Source of the DNA: Hyphomicrobiales bacterium
GTDB lineage: Bacteria; Pseudomonadota; Alphaproteobacteria; Rhizobiales; OSC116
Direction of reading: 5' to 3'
NCBI GenBank assembly: GCA_013214985.1
Contig: JABSRY010000008.1
Location: 1 to 19,062 of the forward strand
Length of the DNA: 19,062 bases
Shown: piece by piece, positions 7,831 through 15,739 of the stretch
How positions within the stretch are numbered: position 1 is the first letter of the stretch
How the letters are laid out: every line of letters begins with the position of its first letter
Made by a program: the position numbers and the translations under genes
Notes under the pieces: model-generated
Database searches by the model: none
Seen by the model: the letters and a program-made list of their open reading frames with translations, nothing else
What the model was told of the DNA's origin: nothing

Positions 7831-10032
7831 GTGAATCAAATCAATATTGAAAACACGACCGATGATGATGAAATAGATATCGGTCAGATTATTCATAGTC
7901 TTTGGCATGGTAAATGGGTCATCATTATTTCTGCAATTATTACGGGTGCAATAGGCGTTACCTATGCCATATTGCAAACGCCTATTTATAGCGGTAATGC
8001 ATTGCTGCAAATAGAGAAAAAATCGAGCGGATTGGCTAGCTTGACAGGTTTGGCCGATGCCTTTGGTGGTGGCGAAAGCGAAACACCAACCGAGCTGGAA
8101 ATTTTAAAATCCCGTGCGGTAATTGTCCCTACCATCGACAAATTTAATTTAGAAATTGTTGCTAAGCCTAAGGTGTTTCCAGTTTTTGGTGCTTATTTTT
8201 ATAGAAAATTTGGTTTAAGCAATGGCATCGCAAAACCCCTCTGGGGCGATGCTGATGGTTTCGCGGCAGAATATGCGTGGGGCGGCGAGCAGATTTTAGT
8301 TAATTATTTTAAAGTACCTGCAGGTTTATATAAAACTGAGTTCGAAATTATTAAAGGCGATGGCGATAATTATGCTATTTTCTTGGATGGTGATGAATTG
8401 TTTAATGGTTTACTTGGTAAACTTCATCATATTGAATCCCTAAATATGGACATTCAAATCGGTAAAATAATCGCACGTAAAGGCACAAGATTTACTCTAA
8501 AAAAACTCGATAAAATTTTAGTGATTGATGAATTGGTTAAAAACCTATCGATTGCCGAAAAAGGTAAAAAAAGTGGTATTGTTAATATCAGTATGCTTGG
8601 CGCAGATAAAGCAAAAATCAAACAAATTATCGACCATATATTATCGACCTATCAAGTGCAGAATATTGAATATAACAGTATTGAAGCCAATAAAAGCTTG
8701 GAATTTGTAAAACAACAGTTGCCCACAGCGACACTGAACCTTAAAAAATCTGAAGAAAAACTTTTTGAATACCGCTTAAACAATAAATCGGTAGATTTAT
8801 CATTACAAACTCAACAATTGTTAAACCAACTATTAAAAGTTGAAGAAGGTCTAAATGATCTAAATTTACAAGAACCAGAAATATCTAGGAAATTCAAACG
8901 CGAACATCCTATCTATATAGAGTTTTTACGTAAAAGGGCGGATTTAGAAGCAAAAAGAGATGAAATTAATGTTGCGACCAACCTAATCCCTGCAGAGCAA
9001 TTTAACATATTTAGATTGCAAAGGGATGTTGAGTTAACCCAAAAATTGTATTTGCAAATGCTAAACAAGCATGAAGAATTGAAAATCATCAAAGCGGGTA
9101 CCATTGGCTCAATTCGCATAATAGACGATACGGTTGTTCACCCAAGAGCTGTTAAACCCAAAAAGGCTATTATTGCCATCATTGCAACGATGCTAGGTAT
9201 AATTGGTTCAATTGGGTTTATTTTAATTAGGTCGATGCTGTTTAAAGGTGTCGAGAGTGCCGATCAGTTAGAAGATCTTGGTTATAACGTTTATGCCTCT
9301 ATTCCCTTAAGCCTGCTAGAAGATAAATTAACCAAATTAAAACCCAGGTTGGGCGAAGTTAGGGTGCTTAGTGATCTATACCCAGAAGAGCTTAGTGTCG
9401 AGGCGCTTAGGGGGTTGCGTACGAGTTTACATTTCGCAATGATGGAAGCTGAAAATAACATTATTATGATAACAGGCCCAAGCCCAGCAATTGGCAAAAG
9501 CTTTATATCTCAAAATCTAGCAACCTTAATAGCACAATCTGGTAGCACAGTGTTGTTGGTTGATATTGACCTGCGCCGTGGCCGTTTGCATGATAGTTTC
9601 GGCCGAAAAGCCAACCCTGGCTTGTCAGAATATTTGGCAAATGCCGCCGAGCTTGACGAAGTATTAGTTACCAGTAAAATTAAAAACTTAGACATTATCA
9701 CCCGCGGAAAATGCCCACCGAACCCGTCCGAGCTTTTAATGGGCAAAAAATTTGATGAATTTTGTGAGGCGCAAAAATCTAATTATGACTTTATAATTTT
9801 AGACAGTCCACCCATTCTTGCCGTTACAGATGCGGCCATTGCAGGTAAATATTGCGGCACTTCAATGATGGTGGTCAAGCAAGGTGTCAATCATCTAAAA
9901 GAGGTTGAATTGGCTACCAATAAATTGGCGCTATCGGGTGTTGAGATAAAAGGTTATATCTTTAATGGTATTTCCAAAAAATCTAGCTCTTATAAAAGTC
10001 AAAATTCTTATTACCAATATGAATATAAATAA
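7831..10032 (+). CDS. wzc: Wzc-like polysaccharide co-polymerase and tyrosine autokinase
   Basis: A 733-residue inner-membrane protein expected to control chain length and export of a Wzy-type polysaccharide together with Wza. Domains in order: Wzz domain with a first membrane helix (about residues 29-48), a large periplasmic region with coiled-coil-prone segments (about 290-420), a second membrane helix (about 445-466) and a cytoplasmic BY-kinase. The kinase shows Walker A G549-PSPAIGKS557, Walker A' VLLVDID (D578 and D580) and Walker B FIILDSPP (D658). The C-terminus is a tyrosine cluster (Tyr721, 727, 728, 730, 732), the site of transphosphorylation in E. coli Wzc. EALRGLRTSLHFAM before the kinase matches the family's oligomer-interface motif. 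The start is GTG at 7831 with AGGA about 10 nt upstream. It lies 39 bp after wza and 11 bp before uppS. No Wzb phosphatase gene is present to dephosphorylate it. Confidence 0.95.
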   Translation: MNQINIENTTDDDEIDIGQIIHSLWHGKWVIIISAIITGAIGVTYAILQTPIYSGNALLQIEKKSSGLASLTGLADAFGGGESETPTELEILKSRAVIVPTIDKFNLEIVAKPKVFPVFGAYFYRKFGLSNGIAKPLWGDADGFAAEYAWGGEQILVNYFKVPAGLYKTEFEIIKGDGDNYAIFLDGDELFNGLLGKLHHIESLNMDIQIGKIIARKGTRFTLKKLDKILVIDELVKNLSIAEKGKKSGIVNISMLGADKAKIKQIIDHILSTYQVQNIEYNSIEANKSLEFVKQQLPTATLNLKKSEEKLFEYRLNNKSVDLSLQTQQLLNQLLKVEEGLNDLNLQEPEISRKFKREHPIYIEFLRKRADLEAKRDEINVATNLIPAEQFNIFRLQRDVELTQKLYLQMLNKHEELKIIKAGTIGSIRIIDDTVVHPRAVKPKKAIIAIIATMLGIIGSIGFILIRSMLFKGVESADQLEDLGYNVYASIPLSLLEDKLTKLKPRLGEVRVLSDLYPEELSVEALRGLRTSLHFAMMEAENNIIMITGPSPAIGKSFISQNLATLIAQSGSTVLLVDIDLRRGRLHDSFGRKANPGLSEYLANAAELDEVLVTSKIKNLDIITRGKCPPNPSELLMGKKFDEFCEAQKSNYDFIILDSPPILAVTDAAIAGKYCGTSMMVVKQGVNHLKEVELATNKLALSGVEIKGYIFNGISKKSSSYKSQNSYYQYEYK

Positions 10033-10043
10033 AGTGTGGTTGA

Positions 10044-10757
10044 ATGACAAACCGTAACAATAAAACACCAGAACATATTGCCATTATTATGGATGGCAAT
10101 AGGCGTTGGGCAAAAAAGCGGTTTTTACCTGCAATTGCGGGGCATAAAAAAGGTGTTGATGCGGTTAAAGCCGCTGTAAATGCGGCCGATGATTTGGGCA
10201 TTAAATATTTAACACTTTATAGCTTTAGTACCGAAAATTGGGATAGAGAACAAGATGAAGTTGGCGCTTTAATGAAGTTGCTAATTTATGCGTTAAAAAA
10301 AGAAATTGCAGAGCTTCATCAAAAAAACAGTCGGCTTAGAGTTATTGGCTTTAGAGAACATGCCGCACCAGAAGTTGGAAAACTTTTTCAAGATGCAGAA
10401 GAATTGACCAAAAACAACACGGGTTTGCAGTTGAATATTGCGTTTAATTATGGCGGCAAACAGGATATTTTATACGCAACAAAGAAAATTGCAGCCAAAT
10501 TAGCCGCTGGCGAAATTAGCGAAGATGATATCACCGAACAGCTGATGGATGATATGTTGCTAACACAGGGTATCCCAGACCCAGACTTAGTAATACGCAC
10601 GTCTGGCGAAGTTAGAGTGAGCAACTTTTTAACCTGGCAAACGGCTTATAGCGAGTTTATATTTTTAGATTTGTTCTGGCCATCGTTTAATAAACAAACC
10701 ATGGAAGATGCCATTACTGAGTATGGCAACAGGCAACGGCGCTTTGGTAAAAGCTAA
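10044..10757 (+). CDS. uppS: Undecaprenyl (polyprenyl) diphosphate synthase
   Basis: A 237-residue cis-prenyltransferase that extends farnesyl diphosphate with isopentenyl diphosphate to make the C55 lipid carrier for peptidoglycan and surface polysaccharides. All signature regions are present: HIAIIMDGNRRWA with catalytic Asp17, GHKKG, TLYSFSTENW, NIAFNYGGKQDI, and PDLVIRTSGEVRVSNFLTWQTAYSEF for the diphosphate and second substrate. It should be active. Its place is unusual: the housekeeping gene normally sits between frr and cdsA, whereas here it follows wzc by 11 bp as the last gene of the export unit. It could be a second copy dedicated to polysaccharide synthesis or the relocated sole copy; the window cannot tell. 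Confidence 0.95.
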   Translation: MTNRNNKTPEHIAIIMDGNRRWAKKRFLPAIAGHKKGVDAVKAAVNAADDLGIKYLTLYSFSTENWDREQDEVGALMKLLIYALKKEIAELHQKNSRLRVIGFREHAAPEVGKLFQDAEELTKNNTGLQLNIAFNYGGKQDILYATKKIAAKLAAGEISEDDITEQLMDDMLLTQGIPDPDLVIRTSGEVRVSNFLTWQTAYSEFIFLDLFWPSFNKQTMEDAITEYGNRQRRFGKS

Positions 10758-10765
10758 TTCGTTTC

Positions 10766-10793
10766 TTGACAAATATTTCTGCTAAGTTACCTT
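10766..10793 (+). promoter_or_regulatory. Candidate promoter for the ABC importer operon
   Basis: A consensus -35 TTGACA at 10766-10771 is followed after 16 bp by TACCTT (10788-10793), a poor -10 match. It lies just past the uppS stop and about 140 bp before the binding-protein gene. The intervening leader shows no riboswitch that I recognise. There is no clear hairpin terminator for uppS, so read-through is possible. Confidence 0.35.
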
Positions 10794-10931
10794 AAGTACA
10801 TACAAATTCTAGTTCTGCCAATGTGCGGATTTGGAGTTAATATTCTCATTGAACCAAAGTATGGTATTGGGAATTAAAGTAAAATAATGGCTGCCTAATA
10901 AAATTACGCGGTTAATCTTGAGGGAGATAAG

Positions 10932-11915
10932 ATGAAAAAGAGTTTATTAGTAAAGGGTATGGTGGCTGTTGTTGCTTCTACCCTAATTATGAGTTCTGCC
11001 TTTGCAGCAGAAATGAAGCGTATTGCGATTTCGACTATTGTTGAAGTGCCGGCTTTGCTGGATACAAAAAATGGTATTATAGAAGGCCTTGCAGAACGCG
11101 GTTATATTGTTGGCAAAAATTTAGAAGTAGATTATCAAAATGCCAATGGTAAAATGGATACTCAATTAGCAATTGCTAAAAAATTCATTGGTAATAGACC
11201 CGATGTATTGGTGCCAATTACAACCCCAACTAGCCAAGCAATGATTGCGGGTAATAAAGACATTCCAGTGGTATTTGCAACAGTTACAGACCCAATTAAG
11301 GCAAAGTTGATTTCTCGATATATTAAGCCTGGTGCTAATGTAACGGGTGTTTCTGATGCGGCTCCAATTGTGAACCAATTAGAATTGTTCAAAAAAATCG
11401 TACCTGGTCTTAAAAAAATCGGCTTCATTTATAATCCTGGTCTAGACAATGCATTAGCAACACTAGGTTGGATGCAAGAAGAAGGCGCAAAAATGGGCAT
11501 CGAAGTTATTGAAAGCCCTGCTCCAACAACCAATGAAGTGCTTATTGCGACTAAAAAATTAGTTGGCAAGGTAGACGCTATTTACGTACCAAATGATACA
11601 ACAGTAATTAGTGCTATTGCTGCGATTATTAAAATTGGGCAAGATACAGATACACCAATCTTTACGGGCGAAACAGGCCATGTTGAATCTGGCGCAATCG
11701 GTTCTGTTGGCATCGACTATCTTGGTGTTGGTAAAATTGCAGGCCACATGGTTGCAGACGTATTGGATGGTAAAAACCCAGGCGATATTGATGCAGTGAT
11801 TGCTTACAAAGTATTAACTGAATTTAAAGTGGTGCTAAACAAAGCTGCAGCAGAAAAAATGGGTGTAACCCTTTCTGATGAAGTTCTTTCAATGGCTACA
11901 GAAGTTTTTGAATAA
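10932..11915 (+). CDS. ABC transporter substrate-binding protein, PF04392 type
   Basis: A 327-residue periplasmic binding protein for the importer encoded downstream. A Sec signal peptide (KK, hydrophobic core at about 5-20, SSAFA with cleavage near residue 25) precedes the mature domain. The family pattern is clear: GIIEGLAERGYIVGKNLEVDYQNANG, FATVTDPIKAKLI, GANVTGVSDAAPI, KKIGFIYNPG and VDAIYVPNDTTVISA. This family (ABC_sub_bind, COG2984) includes TrpX, linked to tryptophan or tyrosine uptake in streptococci, but most members have no known ligand, so none is assigned. A strong GGGAG lies before the ATG at 10932. A terminator directly after it probably makes this gene more highly expressed than its partners. 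Confidence 0.93.
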   Translation: MKKSLLVKGMVAVVASTLIMSSAFAAEMKRIAISTIVEVPALLDTKNGIIEGLAERGYIVGKNLEVDYQNANGKMDTQLAIAKKFIGNRPDVLVPITTPTSQAMIAGNKDIPVVFATVTDPIKAKLISRYIKPGANVTGVSDAAPIVNQLELFKKIVPGLKKIGFIYNPGLDNALATLGWMQEEGAKMGIEVIESPAPTTNEVLIATKKLVGKVDAIYVPNDTTVISAIAAIIKIGQDTDTPIFTGETGHVESGAIGSVGIDYLGVGKIAGHMVADVLDGKNPGDIDAVIAYKVLTEFKVVLNKAAAEKMGVTLSDEVLSMATEVFE

Positions 11916-11927
11916 TAAAATCTAACG

Positions 11928-11960
11928 AACCAGCATAGAGTTTTCTATGCTGGTTTTTTT
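11928..11960 (+). terminator. Intra-operon terminator after the binding-protein gene
   Basis: A perfect 11-bp stem (AACCAGCATAG at 11928-11938, CTATGCTGGTT at 11945-11955) runs into seven T (11954-11960). It is a textbook intrinsic terminator lying 13 bp after the binding-protein stop and 55 bp before the permease start. Partial read-through would set the ratio of binding protein to membrane components. Confidence 0.92.
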
Positions 11961-12015
11961 CTGTGTTTTTGTATGATTATACAAGTCATGACTTATCATT
12001 CTTACAGGAGATAAT

Positions 12016-12930
12016 ATGTCATATTATGAGTTGATGGGTACTTTTGAACTCAGTTTCATTTTTGCTATTTTAGCATTAGGAACATTTATTACCTTTAAAA
12101 TTTTAGATTTTCCAGATTTAACCGTTGAAGGTAGCTTTCCATTTGGCGCATCGGTCGCCGCAGTGTTAATTACATCTGAAATTCCAATTATATCCAATGC
12201 TTGGTTAGCCACATTGATAGCGGCTTTTGCAGGCTTTGGCGCAGGTTATGCCACGGCAATATTAAATGTTAAATTTAAGATATTGCATATTTTAGCGGGC
12301 ATTTTAATAGCTACTGCACTATATTCAATTAACATTCGTGTTATGGATGGTCCAAATGTGCCTTTGCTTGGGGTGGATACTGTATTTACAGTGTTTGAAG
12401 ACATTGAGTATATGAAGTCTTTTGAAGCCAAAACCCTTTTCTTAGGTGCACTAGTGTTGGCTATTAAGTTTTCTTTAGATGCGTTTCTGGCAACGGGCGT
12501 TGGCCTTTCTATGCGGGCATCTGGTTCAAACGCCGAGATGGCAGCTGCCAACGGGGTTGATGTTGGTAAAATGCGGTTAATTGGCGTTGGTGTTGCCAAT
12601 GCATTGGCGGCCACGGCGGGGGCATTATTTGCTCAAACCATTGGTGCATCCGATGCTCAGTCGGGCGTCGGTATGATTATTATTGGCCTTGCAGCGGTTA
12701 TTATTGGCATGTCTTTATTGCCATCTCGCTTAATGTGGCATGCGACTTTTGCAGTTATCGTTGGTACAGTGGTTTATCGCCTAGCCATAGCAGCGGCACT
12801 AAACTCAGATGCTACAGGTTTAAATGCATCAGATTTGCAAATGGTAACGGCGTTTTTGGTTATATTTGTACTGGTAGTCCAACATTATAGTTCTGGCTTT
12901 TTGGCAAGAAAGAAAGGGCGTAAATTATGA
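12016..12930 (+). CDS. ABC transporter permease, COG4120 type
   Basis: A 304-residue inner-membrane protein with roughly eight hydrophobic segments, forming the channel of the importer. The N-terminal signature ILALGTFITFKILDFPDLTVEGSFPFGA is typical of the permease paired with PF04392 binding proteins (BPD_transp_2 superfamily). The segment GLSMRASGSNAEMAAANGVDVGKMRLIGVGVANALAATAGALFAQ is the region expected to contact the ATPase. A clear AGGAG precedes the ATG at 12016. The stop TGA (12928-12930) overlaps the ATG of the ATPase gene in an ATGA junction, which implies translational coupling. Confidence 0.94.
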   Translation: MSYYELMGTFELSFIFAILALGTFITFKILDFPDLTVEGSFPFGASVAAVLITSEIPIISNAWLATLIAAFAGFGAGYATAILNVKFKILHILAGILIATALYSINIRVMDGPNVPLLGVDTVFTVFEDIEYMKSFEAKTLFLGALVLAIKFSLDAFLATGVGLSMRASGSNAEMAAANGVDVGKMRLIGVGVANALAATAGALFAQTIGASDAQSGVGMIIIGLAAVIIGMSLLPSRLMWHATFAVIVGTVVYRLAIAAALNSDATGLNASDLQMVTAFLVIFVLVVQHYSSGFLARKKGRKL

Positions 12931-13721
12931 TCGAATTGAATGATATTCATGTGGTCTTTAATGCGGGTAGTGCGCTTGAAACGCGGGCATTAAAAGGCGT
13001 TAATTTAAAAGTGCCGAAGGGCGAGTTTATAACGGTTATTGGCTCTAACGGTGCTGGTAAATCTACATCGCTTAATTCGATTGCAGGCATTGCACCTGTT
13101 AGCCGTGGCCGTGTCATTGTTGATGGCCATGATATTACCAAATGGCCAGTGCATAAACGCTCTAAAATTATTTCAAGAGTTTTTCAAGACCCAAAAATGG
13201 GTACTTGTGAAGATTTGTCAATTTTAGAAAATTATGCAATTGCATGTGGGCGTACTAAGCCCAAAGGTTTTGGTTTTGCGGTTAATAAAGACCTTAAAGA
13301 GCAAGCGGCCGAAAATCTTAGCATTTTGGGTTTAGGCTTAGAAAACAGGCTGAACGATAAAGTGGGTTTGTTATCTGGCGGTCAACGCCAAGCAGTTAGC
13401 CTGCTGATGGCGACAACAGGCGAGACAAAAGTATTGTTGTTAGACGAGCATACAGCAGCACTAGACCCTAAAACGGCGGCATTTGTAATGCAGTTGACCA
13501 AGGATTTGGTGGCAAAGTTAAACCTGACCGTGGTTATGGTAACTCATAGTATGAGCCAAGCATTACATACGGGCGATAGAACCATCATGTTCCATCAGGG
13601 TAAAATTATTTTCGATATAGCGGGCAAAGAGCGTGCCGATATGGAAGTCAAAGATTTGCTTGAGCTATTTAAAAAAGATCAAGGTGAAGAACTCTCTGAT
13701 GATAGCTTATTGTTAGGTTAA
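12927..13721 (+). CDS. ABC transporter ATP-binding protein, COG1101 type
   Basis: A 264-residue cytoplasmic ATPase powering the importer. All nucleotide-binding motifs are intact: Walker A G39-SNGAGKS46, Q-loop Gln87, signature LSGGQ 149-153, Walker B VLLLDE 169-174 followed by HTAALD, and the H-loop His207 in VMVTHSMS. The LDEHTAALDP form of Walker B/D-loop is characteristic of the ATPases partnered with this permease type. Its start overlaps the permease stop, so the two are co-translated. It is the last gene of the operon, closed by the terminator at 13741. Confidence 0.95.
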   Translation: MIELNDIHVVFNAGSALETRALKGVNLKVPKGEFITVIGSNGAGKSTSLNSIAGIAPVSRGRVIVDGHDITKWPVHKRSKIISRVFQDPKMGTCEDLSILENYAIACGRTKPKGFGFAVNKDLKEQAAENLSILGLGLENRLNDKVGLLSGGQRQAVSLLMATTGETKVLLLDEHTAALDPKTAAFVMQLTKDLVAKLNLTVVMVTHSMSQALHTGDRTIMFHQGKIIFDIAGKERADMEVKDLLELFKKDQGEELSDDSLLLG

Positions 13722-13740
13722 AATTTAGTATCGTAAAATA

Positions 13741-13770
13741 AAGGCTGCATTTTCTAATGCAGCCTTTTTT
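13741..13770. terminator. Rho-independent terminator, probably bidirectional
   Basis: A perfect 11-bp stem (AAGGCTGCATT at 13741-13751, AATGCAGCCTT at 13756-13766) with a 4-nt loop is followed by T to 13770 on the plus strand. On the minus strand the stem is followed by a shorter AT-rich tract, so it can also end the convergent DUF2867-side operon, which stops at 13801. Confidence 0.9.
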
Positions 13771-13800
13771 GTTGTTACCTGTAGTAGAAGGGTGAAAAGC

Positions 13801-14355
13801 TTAAATATCACCTCCTAATTTGGCGTCATTCAACATTTTTTTGACAATTAATTTATGCATTGGCAATATAAAAAATAGATATATTTTGCCCAATAAATTA
13901 TGGGTATGAATAACATCGCTAACCGCGATGGTCGAAGTGCCATTTACCAGATCAATATCCGTACGCAATATAGATATTTTAAGGTCTAAATGCGTGTCTT
14001 TAATTACCAAAATAATTTCATTATCGATCAGCGCCTCTACAACAAAAAAATCCATCATTTTATTGGGCGAAGAAACTGTTTTCATATTAAACTTCTTCTT
14101 TGCAGTTTCAAACGGAGTGAGTGAGTTTGATAAGTCTACAGTGGACTTAAGCCCAAATAGACCAACAATTTTGTTGCACAATGTCATTAATGCATCAAAC
14201 CATTTTGGTGTTGCCGAAAATATGCGGGCATATATCTCTTCAATTGGCACATCTAAGTTGGTTGATTCGATGGCGAAACAATCGGTGTAATAAGCCGTCT
14301 TTGAATATTCAAATAAATTGCTAGTTGGGTATATTTCTCTGGCCGTGGCGGTCAT
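13801..14355 (-). CDS. DUF2867-like protein of unknown function
   Basis: A 184-residue protein that resembles DUF2867, from memory of the family's shape. It has an N-terminal YTDCFAIES segment, a central PKWFDALMTLCNKIVGLFGL and a C-terminal VIHTHNLLGKIYLFFILPMHKLIVKKML. The last part includes a hydrophobic stretch (about 155-172) that could associate with the membrane; no signal peptide is evident. Biochemical function of the family is not known to me. The AGGA Shine-Dalgarno sequence lies in the 9-bp gap after the upstream gene's stop, so it is co-transcribed with the secreted protein and tlpA. Confidence 0.72.
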   Translation of the reverse strand: MTATAREIYPTSNLFEYSKTAYYTDCFAIESTNLDVPIEEIYARIFSATPKWFDALMTLCNKIVGLFGLKSTVDLSNSLTPFETAKKKFNMKTVSSPNKMMDFFVVEALIDNEIILVIKDTHLDLKISILRTDIDLVNGTSTIAVSDVIHTHNLLGKIYLFFILPMHKLIVKKMLNDAKLGGDI

Positions 14356-14364
14356 AAATGGCTC

Positions 14365-14997
14365 CTACTTTAAACATTTACCTTTAGGGCTGTCCAAATT
14401 ACAAAATTGCATGGGCGAAAATGACTTCATTTCATTGACCGACTGTTTTATCGAGGCGGGCAAATTTTCAGGGTCAAAACCATCCCCTCTTAAAGACTTC
14501 TGAAATATGTAAAGATCTTTTGTGCCTTTAACAAAAATATAAAAAGATATTTCGCTCATACCCTTTTTAAGGCCAGATACAGTATCAACAGGCATGTTTG
14601 CGCAACCCATTAGCGACAAATAGGCTTGATGCCCATCAATCAATTGGGTTTTTAATTTGCTATAGATTACTGATTTTGGGCATAATTTAACAAAGCCCGC
14701 GGCATAACTATCACTAACTTGCTCGGGGCTAATTGTTGGATCAAAATTTTGATGGGCTTGCAATGCAAATAAATTGGTCCAACTTTCCAACTCTTCGTCT
14801 ACGGGGGTAAATTCTGCCAGAAAGGATTGCTTAAATTGTTTAGCCTTATTGTTTTTCCAGCCGTCGGGCAAAGAAAACCTAACTTTTTGGCTAAATATAG
14901 GTATCTCTACGGTAACCGATTTGGCGGTTTCTGCCACAGCTGTCATAGTCAAAATAGGCAAGATTAATATTGATAAAAATGCAGATAATTTATTCAT
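14365..14997 (-). CDS. Secreted four-cysteine protein of unknown function
   Basis: A 210-residue protein that I cannot place in a named family. A Sec signal peptide is clear (hydrophobic core at about 5-20, TAVA with cleavage after residue 22), so the mature protein is periplasmic or exported. The mature part begins with a beta-type segment (VTVEIPIFSQKVRFSLPDGW) and has exactly four cysteines: one in KLCPK, one in MGCAN and two near the C-terminus in FCNLDSPKGKC. This is compatible with two disulfides. It sits 25 bp downstream of the membrane-anchored thioredoxin tlpA and 9 bp upstream of the DUF2867-like gene, on the same strand. A start at 14997 is supported by AAGGAA upstream. Dependence on TlpA for cysteine redox state is a guess from location. 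Confidence 0.75.
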   Translation of the reverse strand: MNKLSAFLSILILPILTMTAVAETAKSVTVEIPIFSQKVRFSLPDGWKNNKAKQFKQSFLAEFTPVDEELESWTNLFALQAHQNFDPTISPEQVSDSYAAGFVKLCPKSVIYSKLKTQLIDGHQAYLSLMGCANMPVDTVSGLKKGMSEISFYIFVKGTKDLYIFQKSLRGDGFDPENLPASIKQSVNEMKSFSPMQFCNLDSPKGKCLK

Positions 14998-15022
14998 AAT
15001 ATAGTGTTTTCCTTAACTCTAA

Positions 15023-15679
15023 TCATTTTAATTCGGTTTGTATTAAATTAATTGCATCTTGGCTGTTCCATTCGGCGGGGCCAAATAAACGACCAACCTC
15101 TTTGCCATCGGCGTTTATTAACAATGTCATCGGCAAGCCTCTTGCGCGTAAAATGCGCATGGCTTTGGTGGTTGGGTCTGCATATAATTTTAAGTTTTTA
15201 ATGCCAATTTCACTAAAAAAGGCTTCAGCACCTTTTGTGCTTTTACGGTCAACATTTAAAGTAACCACTTCAAACTTATCACTGCCTAGCTTGGCCTGTA
15301 AATTGTCTAATGTTGGCATTTCGTAGCGACAAGGTGCGCACCAAGTTGCCCATAGATTAAGTAAAATAGTTTTGCCTTTAAAGTCGGCCAAAGTCATTTT
15401 GTTTTGTTTGGGGCCAATGAAGTTTAAAACGGGCATTTCTACGGGTGTTGGGTGGAATAAAAATGCCGCAACTTCGCCTTTTGCAGTGGCTTGACGGTTG
15501 TTTTGTTGCGGAACGCTAGCGGGGCTTTCAACTATAGTCTTATTGGGGACAAGACTTATTTTACTATTTGGGTTTAACTCAGGCTCCAAAACCGAAAAAT
15601 ATATTAAATAGCCCCCTAAAAGGGCGCTAAAAATAAAGCTAATTGAAATAATTATCTTGGTTAAAGTTTTTTGTGGCAT
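15023..15679 (-). CDS. tlpA: TlpA-type membrane-anchored thiol:disulfide oxidoreductase
   Basis: A 218-residue thioredoxin-fold protein. An uncleaved N-terminal membrane anchor (about residues 8-30) places a flexible linker (about 31-75) and the catalytic domain (about 80-218) in the periplasm. The active site is W113-C114-A-P-C117 and the cis-proline is Pro183 in GLPMTLL. In Bradyrhizobium, TlpA keeps cysteines reduced for cytochrome oxidase assembly; a related CcmG-like role in cytochrome c maturation is possible, but no ccm genes are nearby. It is divergent from argH with only about 60 bp between the starts, an arrangement I recall from other Hyphomicrobiales. It probably leads a three-gene operon with the secreted protein and the DUF2867-like protein. 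Confidence 0.92.
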   Translation of the reverse strand: MPQKTLTKIIISISFIFSALLGGYLIYFSVLEPELNPNSKISLVPNKTIVESPASVPQQNNRQATAKGEVAAFLFHPTPVEMPVLNFIGPKQNKMTLADFKGKTILLNLWATWCAPCRYEMPTLDNLQAKLGSDKFEVVTLNVDRKSTKGAEAFFSEIGIKNLKLYADPTTKAMRILRARGLPMTLLINADGKEVGRLFGPAEWNSQDAINLIQTELK

Positions 15680-15739
15680 TTCTGTCTATCCTATTATATT
15701 TATCTCTATATATTCAATTTCGACTTTAAGGGCAATATT

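Noticed and set aside
10758..10931. Riboswitch upstream of the ABC importer
   Set aside because: The 174-bp leader shows no recognisable conserved core or strong hairpin series, and no terminator before the start codon.
12927..12930. Possible TGA reassignment to tryptophan, suggested by the TGA in the right-edge gene
   Set aside because: The permease ends at its natural C-terminus with TGA overlapping the ATPase start, so TGA acts as stop in this genome.
15671..15739. Upstream start for argH adding 23 residues
   Set aside because: The extension is hydrophobic, unlike any ArgH N-terminus, overlaps the tlpA start codon and lacks a ribosome-binding site. The ATG at 15740 has AAGGG before it and gives the normal length.
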